DNA of 64,000 nt from Polyodon spathula (lineage: Eukaryota; Chordata; Actinopteri; Acipenseriformes; Polyodontidae), in assembly GCF_017654505.1 (NCBI RefSeq), contig NC_054535.1, forward strand, positions 87,187,785 through 87,251,784, written 5' to 3'. The notes beneath the pieces are model-generated. The model saw only the letters and a program-made list of their open reading frames with translations. It ran no database searches and was not told the origin of the DNA. Of the stretch, positions 47,013-56,964 are shown piece after piece (within the stretch, counting starts at the first letter, position 1; each line of letters starts with the position of its first letter). The position numbers were made by a program, and so were the translations under genes.

Positions 47013-48017
47013 AATTTTAATGAAGATGAGACACTGTTGTTTAACAATCAGGATTGTTAATAGTCTAAGAAGCAAATTTCAAGGGATGTTTTACCTTGAG
47101 GCAAAAAATAAATAAATAAAAATAAAGTTTGTAACACATAAATATCAGGGGAAAAGAAATGTACAATGACTCATTTCTGTTTTTTTAGGGAAAGCAAACA
47201 ACAAAGCAATTATCTGAGATTACAGACCAGTTATGCAGCAATGAGTGGCGAATCTATAGCATGATTTAGGCAGCTGTGGTTCCTAATATCACTACTATTT
47301 CAGTGTTGTTTCCCTTTAAAAATAGTTCTTGGTTTAAGGATCATTAAAAAAAAAAAAACTGTAACTAAGGATAGAACCAGGGGTATTGTAGCAAAACTCA
47401 GGTCAGCCAGATACACTTTTACTTTATTACCAAAAAGATTAACAATAAGGAAAACGCAAAATAAAATAAAAAGCAGTACTCAGACAGGGGTCTTCCTATT
47501 ATTAACGGTATTTTTGTGCAGTTTGGGATGCTCACAAACACTGGTCTTGCAACCTCAGGAACAGCACTAGTTCTCAGGGCAAGATCCGTATGAAGACAGA
47601 CAAGTCATTGACATTTAACAACAATTTGTCTGTTTCCATCCCAGGATTTTTTTGCAGGTAGGTTTCTAAGTGTGTAATTAATGTCCTTATTAAATTATGT
47701 AGTATTATTTATTCCTACTTGCAGTGACTATTCCGGCAGTCCTAAGCTGGCTTTTAACCCCTTTGCTGCTACTAAGGGACAACAGAAACTTCCAAAAGAC
47801 ACACAGATGTCAATTTCAGATGGACATAAAAATACAAACATAACTGTCTCACCCAGCAGGTAAACAGGTTCAGATGATGCCATACTCTATTGTAACTCTA
47901 AATTAGTCATTTACAGAAAGCAAAATGTATTCCATGAAACAGTGCATAATAAAACAAACATCCATTAATATCAATCTCCATTCCTAAATACTCTTTGTGT
48001 TAGTTACAGCTGACATT

Positions 48018-48077
48018 TAGGGATCTACAAAAAAGTGGATGCCATCAGCATGTATTTAACACCTACTAACGTCTGGT
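48018..48077 (+). repeat. Direct repeat, copy 2 (unknown family)
   Basis: GGATCTACAAAAAAGTGGAT, GCCATCAGCATGTATTTAAC and ACCTACTAACGTCTGG. The paired copy is at 46953. Confidence 0.7.
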
Positions 48078-48675
48078 TTCCTAAAGACAATTGCCCCTGC
48101 TATCTTTCTTGTATACTGATCTGTAAAAGACACTTCAGATATAATATTGTTATTAAGTACAACCTTACAGACAACCACTATTATATGCTAGTATGTAAAA
48201 TGTTTGAAGTAGTCTAATTATATTGGAAGACAGCCTTTATATTATCAGAAACAATTGTTGAGCCCACCAGCAATCTTCAAGAAGTGCACTAAAAAAAAGA
48301 TCTATAGCCTGGAAAATGACCAAAGATTCAATAAAAGCTAATGTCACAAAATGTGTGTAAGTGCTGTTGTTAAGGAGACTATGACTGATGGAGGTTTTAG
48401 CTTGCAATGTGGTTCATATTGGCAGCATAGCCAACACTGGCATCAGATCAATATCTCATCTGAATGAGATTACGCTCTTATAACAATGGCAATGAGAGAG
48501 AAAGTAGGACCTTATTTGATTAATATGCATTTTATATTTTTCTTCCTCAGGTGTTATAGCTAATTAAATAATTCCATAAACCTTACCTGTCATGTACTTC
48601 TATTCACTATATAAGTCTTATATGTGCAGTTTTGAAAGAGACACAAGTTTTGGAAAGATTATATATTGTTATTTT

Positions 48676-48795
48676 TATAAGAACATAAGAAAGTTTACAA
48701 ACAATAGGAGGCCATTCGGCCCATCTTGCTCGTTTGGTTGTTTAAAACGTTGCTTTAAAAGATTTTCCAGATGCCCAGGGCCTAGACAGCAGGAC
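48676..48795 (-). mobile_element. CR1-type LINE 3' tail
   Basis: AAGAACATAAGAAAGTTTAC, then AGGAGGCCATTCGGCCCATC and TTGCTCGTTTGGTTGTT, matches the 3' tail of the CR1 LINE at 54672-56960. It is a severely 5'-truncated insertion of about 120 bp. Confidence 0.7.
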
Positions 48796-48799
48796 AAAA

Positions 48800-49860
48800 C
48801 TATTTAAAACAATTAGGTGAACTTCATAAATAAGTAGTTTTGGGCAATTGAGTGTGGGAAGATTGAGACAAGATTGGGATAATGATTAATTATACTCCAG
48901 ACTTAGTGACTTATTGGACTCTGTGGTTATATAGAAAACACTTCTTCAAAACAGTATTCCCTGAGGTCAGACCACTGCTGGCAATGAGCATCTGATAGCA
49001 ATCTAGATTATGATTAAAGATTGCTGTTACAATGTGAGAATCCCCTGCTGTTGAGCTACACTGCCTACAGTTAAACTCTTTGGGTACAAGTGGACCCAAG
49101 ATAATACAACTATTGCTGGTATGCTGTAATGGATTTACGGTTGATATTAAGATAGGATCTATAAATGAAGTAGAGAAATACAGTAAATGCATTAAGTAAA
49201 TGACCATTGTTCCTTTCTTAATCATTTAAATATGTATGTGAAATCTGGAGATTTTTTTTCCTTTAGGATAATAATTTTGTTTCCAAAGTACCCCTTTTTT
49301 TCTTAATGTTTTACTTGTGAAAGTACGTTACTAACATTCGTTATTTCTCAATCTTTAAACTGCTTTCAGCTGGACTGCTCCTGTAGGTAGTAATAGGACA
49401 AAAATATGTCAGTGAATACAAAAATGGATAAGAATGCCATCAGAACAAAAAAAATGCACAAAATGAAGAACATATAATGTAAAACAATAAAATAATCAAA
49501 CAATAATGATAATGTAGCGAGCCAGCTGCTTGTGATTTTAATACGTTGGGGAATTTGACTGTTTCTTTGATGGGGACTAGCTTTCTGTCTGGTTGGAGGG
49601 AATACTGCTAATAAATACGCTTTGTTGTCTTTCATAGGCGTAATTTACACAGGGGATGTGTGGGATATGCCCCCCTCACATTTAACAACAGGGAAATGTC
49701 CCTCTCACATTGCAGGGCTACTAAAACTTTCAGTACAGAAGTCAGCACTAGGACACAGTGGAAAACGCCAATCAACTGGGGCCGGTTGTAGTAATGAGAT
49801 AAAAAAAAAAAACAGATCCAGGATCACTGGCGCTAGATCATGAGATGGCATTGTAATATG
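48800..49860. other. No gene recognised
   Basis: GTGTGGGATATGCCCCCCTC with GGGAAATGTCCCTCTCACAT near 49658-49715 looks like part of a repeated fish transposon end, but is unassigned. Nothing else. Confidence 0.35.
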
Positions 49861-49861
49861 C

Positions 49862-50345
49862 TGTAACAGGAATGTTCTGTTACTGTGTGGGTATCCGCTG
49901 AGAGATGAGAGACACAGGGTCCAGGCATTCAGGTTTTATTAACAATCGCTGGCAGTTGCAGTTGTATGTGACCATCACCCTAGTGTGGAAGAACACAATC
50001 ACAGGTGTACATAATAATACTAAATAACAAAACAACACACAGTGGGTAAAACAGCAACCAAACAAAAGGTGGCCAAGCTTGGGCCGTGCGCTGTTCCCAC
50101 TAAAACGGAGGTCCTGCACCAGGAACCTTCTCCCTATACAAACTAACAACATTTAGGAGGGATTAAAATTCCCCTAAATTAATCCCTACCATAAACACAC
50201 TGTGGTCTTCCATCATGCATTTGGTTCCCTCTCCCAGTCCTGCCACATACGCAGATCAGAATTCGGCTCCACTGATCAGTAATGTTGATCCAATTCTGGA
50301 GCTGTACGCTGTGCGTAGTTTAAAGACCCTGGCTGACAAATTTGT
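49862..50345 (-). repeat. Possible LTR relic
   Basis: Begins CTGTAACAGGAATGTTC, carries GGTTTTATTAACAATCGC (polyadenylation-like on the minus strand) and a GC-richer middle. CAGAATT near 50261 and AATTCTG near 50292 are short inverted words. Compatible with a minus-oriented LTR, but there is no partner or duplication. Confidence 0.35.
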
Positions 50346-51020
50346 ATACAGCCTGAGATCACATTAATAAGACACAGTAATTGCATTTTCAAAAATGGCA
50401 TTCAGTCGATAAGCCGCAAAACCAATAAATCATTGTCATCCTTCTTTAATCCTACTTGACAAAATGCAGTTATCTTCGTGTTGAGGAGAAACTGCTTCTG
50501 TTTTGTTAATAAGAACATGTGTTTCATGTGGCCCTTTTTGACTGTTGTTGAAGGGGCTTAACGCAACAACCCGTGTATTGTGTCGGTTACCATAACATTA
50601 TAGTGATGGTCTGTTTACATGATTAATTTTGAAAATATTATTTTAATAGCCTTATTGCTTTTCATTAACTGAACAGATCATGCTGCGAACTGTGGGAAAA
50701 ATACCAATGGTGTATAAACTTAGTAGGGTTATGAAAGGTAAAAAATTAAACAAAACTTGTCAAAATTAATATTATATGGCAGGTGCTGTCATTTAGACTG
50801 GTGAACGGTATGCATAACTTTACACGTAAGCTAATGATTTGCTTACATGCTTTTTTCAATCACATTTTCCGATGTTTGGGTCAGAAATTTTAATGGATAA
50901 CTGGCACTTATTTTAAAAAGTGTGACTCTTTTGAAAGGGAACCTGCATTTTTAGAGGATGTTCTTGTCATTCAAGTATATCTAATTGAACAATGTTATAC
51001 ACCAGCTCAATACATTTGTT

Positions 51021-51028
<8 letters not shown>
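50346..51028. other. No gene recognised
   Basis: AT-rich sequence without long frames. Confidence 0.4.

Positions 51029-51096
<68 letters not shown>
51029..51096. repeat. (TA)n microsatellite
   Basis: About 33 TA units. Confidence 0.98.
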
Positions 51097-51101
<5 letters not shown>

Positions 51102-51400
51102 GGAGCCGAGACTTATTCTGGTTCGTTGTCTCTATAAATACGGACACAAACAAACAAAAACAAAATAAACACCTAGCTGTCACAAGCACACATTAAAGTA
51201 AATGTGCTAAGCTGTTACCTGCCAAAAAACAAAACAGTTCCTAACACTTTTTCCAATGAGTGCTCGTGAAGCAGAGCACACCTTCTGCCTTTCTACTCAG
51301 CAGTCCAGTGCAGACTGACTGCACCCGGTTCTAATTTACAATTACTTTCAGGTGCAGGCGATAATTAACAATTACACAGAAAAAGAAAATAATCAGCACA
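51097..51400 (-). repeat. LTR-like relic related to 42769-43218
   Basis: CTGCACCCGGTTCTAATTTA, CAATTACTTTCAGGTGCAGG and CGATAATTAACAATTA correspond block for block to the sequence at about 43093-43150. The inverted repeat survives as CTGCACC with GGTGCAG. The other end was not found. Confidence 0.45.
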
Positions 51401-52288
51401 ACTAAATTAAAGAAACGTCCCTTCACCCATGTTTCTTCGGCAGGTGGGAATTTAACTGCAAATTTAAAGACAAAACCAAAAACTTTTATTGTGTATACAT
51501 TTGCAGTATAATATAGTCCCAAATTTAATTTAATCCATTGTTTGCTTATTAAAAATAAATTGCATACGTTAGTTTATTGTGAATTTCTGCATCGAAAGTG
51601 CCATCTCCCTTCAATTTCAAATGATACTAAGGAAGTAAGGAGAGCAGATGTGATGGAGACTGAAGCCGGATCTTGAAATGAGTTTGTGAACTCGTTATAT
51701 ACGGGACAGATATTCTAGTACGTTTTTATCCTTTTTGATCTCAAAATGTTTTTGTTAGTTGTCAGACACCCTTGCGTCCAAGTTTTTCCAGATTAAGTTG
51801 ACGATCGAACCAGACTTTATGCACCTATCTAACCATGGTGTCAGGGGACAGTACCTGAGTTTCCCACAGATGCTTAAAATCCAGGCCGGTAATTCGGGGA
51901 GTCGTGTCTGGCCTTGTCGTTACCTGCTTTTGTAAGAGTTTTCCTGACTGACATGAATACATTGCTGCTGGTTTTAAACTCGCTGTCAGCAGAGATGTTA
52001 AAACTTCTACTGTTAAAATATGTATTTTATCCAGCTCAGTGTTATAAAACTGGATACTGAATACTGGTCCTCCGCTGAACTTCTTGCACTGGCATAAAAA
52101 GTTGTTGAGAATTTTTGGACAATATTTCCATAAAATTAATGTCCATATTTTTTTTTTAAATATTTAAAGTACATTAACCAATCCATGCTGTATTCTTTTA
52201 TTTTTTATTTGTGTTTTTTTCAATCTTTGTTTTCTATGTCATTTAGCTGTTCCTCATCTACTGTTGTGTGTCTACTCTTGCTGGTGCA
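51401..52288. other. No gene recognised
   Basis: Non-repetitive sequence with short frames only. Confidence 0.4.
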
Positions 52289-52289
52289 C

Positions 52290-52355
<66 letters not shown>

Positions 52356-52356
52356 T
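52289..52356. repeat. (ATT)n microsatellite
   Basis: About 21 ATT units with one interruption. Confidence 0.97.
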
Positions 52357-52748
52357 TCAGATGGACTGCTGTGGAGTTTCACCCCCAAATATATGAAAGC
52401 AAATAGGTGAAATACCACTCATTTTTGGTAGGGTTTTGTAACTAATAACACATAAAATGGCAGTTTGTCATGGAATTTATAAATATAAAATCACAATGTA
52501 ATCTTTTGTGCACAACAATCCTTCAATATACAAAGGTTCCGACCTCAATAAGGTAAAAGTATACTACAAGCGATTGTCTCTTGACTTACTCCAATAAGTA
52601 GGGGATAGTCCTTCAGACTTCAATTTTCCATAGCTCAAGATGATCGAGACAGTTAAAGTCGCACACTCCATAATGTTCCTTAATGATACACATGAACTCA
52701 AAGATTAAAAATTATTTTCACTTTATTTAAACAAACAGGAGATTTAAA

Positions 52749-52805
52749 AGTTCACGTCCATGACGCGTTTCGACTCAAACGAGTCTTCGTCAGGTGGTGA
52801 ATACA
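52749..52805 (-). ncRNA. Hammerhead-ribozyme-like motif of the Penelope relic
   Basis: On the minus strand: CTGACGA, then stem II AGACTC/GTTT/GAGTC, then GAAA, then CGCG and GTC, the order of the hammerhead core (CUGANGA, stem II, GAAA, stem III, cleavage triplet). Flanking TTCACCAC and ATGGACGTGAAC can form stem I, with three plus four pairs around a bulge. Stem III would be very short, as in the minimal hammerheads of Penelope elements. The base next to the core in stem I is mispaired, so activity is uncertain. Confidence 0.6.
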
Positions 52806-52904
52806 ATGATCAAATATGATCAGCAACTCTCTTTATACAGGTCATTGTTAATTACATTCAATTAACAAATTAATGGCAAATTTAAATCTTCATATAACAC
52901 TTTA

Positions 52905-53458
52905 TTAATAGATTTGCAATCAGCTCTGCTGTGTCTGCCGATTGGCTGTGGTGGGGCTGGGCGGTATTTAGGCTGCGCTGTTTCTGCATTCGGTCTCTCT
53001 GTCCTGGAGTAGTGCCAGTCAGGTGACATGCTGATGTGAGTGAGTGCACTTTAACTGTTTGTGATTTTTCCAGAACCTTGAGGCAGCTGCCTTACCCCTT
53101 CCCCTTGTTTGTGGATTACCAGAGAAACTGAACTAAGACAACCGACTGCCCAGAAAACTGAACACGCCAGCCGACTGTGAGAAGGGAAACCGAGCAGTGC
53201 TGTGCAGTTTGGAGTAGCATTTTCCTTTGTGTACTTTTCCCTTTAATTTACCTTTTAGTATTCGGGACTTTGTTTACCCTTTTTTTTGTTTTTGCCACGC
53301 AACCTTACCCTTGATGGTATTGTCGGCGGTTTCTTTGTTTTGAAATCTCCGCGGTTATTGCAGCAGTTGTATAAATAAAAACAAAGCCCCAGCTTTTGTG
53401 TCATAATTTCCGGTCCTCCAGCGGACTCTTCCCACCACCCTCTCACAGCTTCCCCTTT
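52905..53458 (+). repeat. LTR-like insertion in the Penelope relic
   Basis: A GC-richer block with TCTGCCGATTGGCTG (CCAAT-type on the opposite strand), GGGCGGTATTTAGGC (TATA-like) and GTATAAATAAAAACAAAG (polyadenylation signal at about 53370), in an order that suits a plus-oriented LTR. It lies between two parts of the Penelope element. Ends and target duplication were not resolved. Confidence 0.4.
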
Positions 53459-53459
53459 T

Positions 53460-53838
53460 AATAAGAACTTTATTATATTTCCGTTTCTCTTGGGTACTGA
53501 CACCATTTCTAACCCGACAAATTTAGGGCTTGATACTGAACCATGTTTCATTGTTTGATAATGTCTAGCGATTGCATAATCCAAATTTTTATTACAAATA
53601 GCTGCCTTTTGTTCCTCTATACTTGTTTTTAAATTTCGTTTCGTTTGACCAATATATACTAAGCCACAAGGCCATTTAAGCATGTACATCACGAGTTGTA
53701 TTGCAATTGATGAAACCTTGTATTTTGTATTTTTTACCTGTATGTGGATGGTTAAAATACTTAGTGTTAAAGTGTTGTACGCATTTACCACAACGACAAT
53801 TACCAAGTCTAATTGCTGTTAGCCAATTGTCACAGGGA
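53460..53838 (-). pseudogene. Penelope-like GIY-YIG endonuclease fragment
   Basis: Minus strand: RLGNCRCGKCVQHFNTK with HPHTGKKYKIQGFINC, then (across a frameshift near 53700) MYMLKWPCGLVYIGQTKRNL, the GLVYIG core, then KTSIEEQKAAICNKN, IARHYQTMKHG and PKFVGLEMVSVPKRNGNIIK. The order is that of Penelope endonucleases: zinc-binding Cys/His residues, then GIY-YIG. In the family the next motif is usually LKxRIxEH; here it reads LKTSIEEQ, so the conserved Arg and His are changed. The sequence passes into unrelated DNA after FLLKGEA. Confidence 0.75.
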
Positions 53839-53846
53839 GATGATTT

Positions 53847-53851
<5 letters not shown>

Positions 53852-53907
<56 letters not shown>

Positions 53908-53908
53908 G
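53852..53908. repeat. (TA)n microsatellite
   Basis: About 23 TA units, then CACACACA. Confidence 0.97.
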
Positions 53909-53948
53909 TAATTGAGGTTGTATCTTTGTACAAGCATATTTATTTGAT

Positions 53949-54015
53949 GTTTTATTTATTTCTCAAATTGAGGTTGGGAAAATAGGGCTGCGTCTTAAAT
54001 TCAAGGGAATATGGT
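53949..54015. mobile_element. Second partial copy of the 109-bp MITE-like element
   Basis: CTCAAATTGAGGTTGGGAAA, ATAGGGCTGCGTCTTAAATT and CAAGGGAATATGGTA correspond to the right two thirds of the element at 10733-10841, with scattered substitutions. The left arm is missing. Confidence 0.6.
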
Positions 54016-54501
54016 ATTTGAATGTTTCTTTTTTAACATCTTTTTTTTTCTTAAATTCAACAATATATAAAACAATAAAGCACATCTGGCAGAGCATTTT
54101 AAAATTGAGTCTTCTTAACTGTTGAGTTGCTTATACATTTCAGACAACCAGCATGCTTTCTATCACATAATAACTTGTTTCAAGTCAAATTACCATGGTC
54201 GGCTGCTCTCCATCACACCTCTGGATTAAGAAAGCTAAACTCAGAAGTATATGTGAAGCACTCCTTGATGACTCACAAAGTAGTTGGTGATTGACAGAGC
54301 TGCAGCTTGCCCAGAATTCAGGCAGAGCTTTGAACCGATCTGCAACAAATCGACCTCCTAAGATTATTATGACCTTCAAAGTGTTGCTACACCACTGGAG
54401 AGAGATTTAGTGGAATGTGATGATAAAGTAGCTTATCAGATGACACACTCTCTACCTCTGATGAGTAGAAGATGATAATTCAGTATTAAGAACCTTTTCA
54501 A

Positions 54502-54505
<4 letters not shown>
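54016..54505. other. No gene recognised
   Basis: AT-rich spacer without features. Confidence 0.4.

Positions 54506-54584
<79 letters not shown>
54506..54584. repeat. (TA)n microsatellite
   Basis: About 38 TA units. Confidence 0.98.
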
Positions 54585-54671
54585 CTGTCTCCGACAAAGT
54601 CACATTATAAAGTGTGTTATTTCTTATAAGTCCAAATTCAGGTTTTTGCATAAGATATAAATTCTTTCTAA

Positions 54672-56960
54672 ATAAGAAAGTTTATAAAAGAGAGGAGGCC
54701 ATTTGACCCATCTTGCTCGTTTGGTTGTTAGTAGCTTATTGATCCCAGAATTTCATCAAGCAGCTTCTTGAAGGATCTCAGGGTGCTGGCTTCAATAATA
54801 TTATTGGGGAGTTGGTTCCAGACTCCCACAATTCTGTGTAAAAAAGTACCTCCTATTTTCTGTTCTGAATGCCCCTTTATCAATTTCCATTTGTGACCCC
54901 TGGTTCTTGTTTCTTTTTTCACGTCGAAAAAGTCAATTGAGTCGACATTGTCAATACATTTTAGAATTTTCAATGTTTGAATCAGATCACTGCATAGTCT
55001 TCTTTGTTCAAGATGAATAATTCAGTTATTGTTATAATTCAGTTATAATTCAGATGTTATAATTCAGTTATAATAATTAGCCTGTCTGTATACGACATGC
55101 TTTTTAAACCTGGGATAATTCTCATCGCTCTTTGCACTCTTTCTAGAGCAGCAATATCCTTTTTGTAGTGAGGTGACCAGAGCAGAACACAAGATTCTAG
55201 ATGAGGTCTTACTAATGCATTGTACAGTTTTAACATTACTTCCCTTGATTTAAATTCAACACTTTTCATTATATAGCCAAGCATTTTGTTGGCCTTTTTG
55301 TATAGCTTCCCCACATTGCCTAGATAAAGACTTTTCAACATAAACTCCTAGATCTTTTTCATATATTCCATATTCAATTTCAGTATCTCCCATATTGTAT
55401 TTATAATGCACATTTTTATTGCCTGCGTGCAGAACCTTACACTTTTCTCTATTAAATGTCATTTGCCATGTGTCTACCCAGTTCTGAATGTTGTCTAAAT
55501 CATTTTGAACAACCTTTGCTGCTGCAATGGTGTTTGCCACTCCTCCTATTTTTGTGTCATCTGCAAATTTAAAGATTGGTTTAGGAAGAGCAGAGGACCT
55601 AATACTGATACCTGTGGTACTCCACTGATTACCTCGCTCCTATAAGAGGTTCCTCCTTTACTCAGTACTTTCTGTTTTCTACATGTTACCCACTCCCTAA
55701 TCCATAGGCTTGCATTTGCTTGAATCTCTACTGCATTCAGTTTGAGAATTAGTCATTTACGCAGGACTTTGTCAAAAGCTTTCTGGAAATCTAAATAAAC
55801 CATGTTGTATGCTTTGCAATTATCTATTGTTGATGTTGCATCCTCAAAAATTTCAAGCAGGTTTGTTAGACATGATCTCCTTTTCCTAAAACCATGTCGA
55901 CTGTCTCCCCGGCTACTGTTACCATATAGGTAATTTTCCATTTTGGATCTTATTATAGTTTCCATAAGTTTTCATATAATAGAAGTCAGGCTTATTGGTC
56001 TGTAGTTACCTGGTTCTGTTTTGTCTCCCTTTTTGTGGATTGATATTATGTTTGCAATTTTCCAGTCTGTCAGTACAACCCCTGTCTCAAGAAACTGTTG
56101 CATGATCTTGGTTAGCAGTTTGTAAATAACTTCTTGCATTTCTTTGAGTACTATTGGGAGGATCTCAACCAGCCCAGGGGATTTGCTTATTTTAAGAGCT
56201 CCTTTTCCCTTTAACACTTCTATCTCTGTTATGCTGAAGTTACTTCAAACTGGATAGAAACAGGTCGACATGTGAGGCATGTTGTCCATATCCTCCTTTG
56301 TAAGATACTTGTGGAAAGTAATAATTTAATATATTTGCTATTTTTTCTCTTCATTTATGATTTTGCCATTTGTATCTCTGAGACATTTTACTTCCTCCTT
56401 GAATGTTGTTTTGCTGTCATAATATTGGAAAAACATTTTGGAATTGGTTTTAGCCCCCTTGGCAATGTTCATTTCTATCCTCTCTTGGCCTTTCTGACTT
56501 CCTTTTTGACTTGTGTTTGCACTTCAATCTACTCTTTCTGTGCACTTTGTTCTTGGTCATTTTTAAACATTTGTAAGTGCTTTTTTTCCTCTGGATATAT
56601 TTTTTAATTGATCTATTAAACCATTTTGGCCATTTTGTTTTAGATTTTGATTTGTCTGCTTTTGGGATGTAATTGTTTTGTACCTCTAGTAATAAATTTT
56701 TTTAAAATAGCCATGCTTTTTCTGTGGATGTGTTCTCTATTTTGATCCAGTCTACTACTGCTTCATTCCCTCATTGTTGGCCTTTTTAAAACTGTAAACC
56801 TTAGTTTCAGTCATTACTTTTGTGGTTTTAAAAAGCACTTCATATTAGACCATGTTGTGATCTGAGTTTGCCAATGGTTCTCTGACATCTGTTTTAGCTA
56901 TTCTGTCTTTGTTATTTGAAAAGACTGTACAATTATTTGCCTTAACAAACAAGGGCTTTG
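54672..56960 (-). pseudogene. CR1-clade LINE, 5'-truncated, endonuclease end to 3' tail
   Basis: Read on the minus strand from about 56960: DRIAKTDVREPLANSDHNMV holds the SDHN end of the endonuclease. A linker follows (KWPKWFNRSIKKYIQRKKST). Reverse transcriptase includes GDKTEPGNYRPISLTSI, HGFRKRRSCLTNLLEIFEDA and MVYLDFQKAFDKV (first catalytic Asp). The active-site ADD region near 55560 is disrupted, and after it come WQMTFNREKCKVLHAGNKN and YEKDLGVYVEKSL. The C-terminus reads YNALVRPHLESCVLLWSPHY, ALERVQRAMRIIPGL and GVWNQLPNNIIEASTLRSFK. The 3' tail is AAACGAGCAAGATGGG-like sequence at 54720-54672. Many frameshifts. No host gene is implied. Confidence 0.88.
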
Positions 56961-56964
56961 GCTA

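Larger units (their letters stand above)
45862..48670. other. No gene; two repeat signals
   Basis: No domain-bearing frames. A diverged hairpin at 46593-46658 and a 65-bp direct repeat (46953 and 48018) are listed separately. Confidence 0.4.
52560..53838 (-). mobile_element. Penelope-like element relic, apparently split by an LTR
   Basis: The minus strand gives a GIY-YIG endonuclease end (53838 to 53460). After a block of LTR-like character (about 53455 to 52905) it resumes with terminal-repeat sequence that contains a hammerhead-like motif (52805-52749). Penelope-like elements are known to carry both features. The reverse transcriptase is not present; a (TA)n tract stands where it would continue. 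Confidence 0.7.

Noticed and set aside
54672..56960. Reverse transcriptase-like frames as a host telomerase-like or domesticated gene
   Set aside because: The order of endonuclease end, RT, CR1 C-terminus and 3' tail, with many frameshifts, is that of an ordinary CR1 LINE copy.
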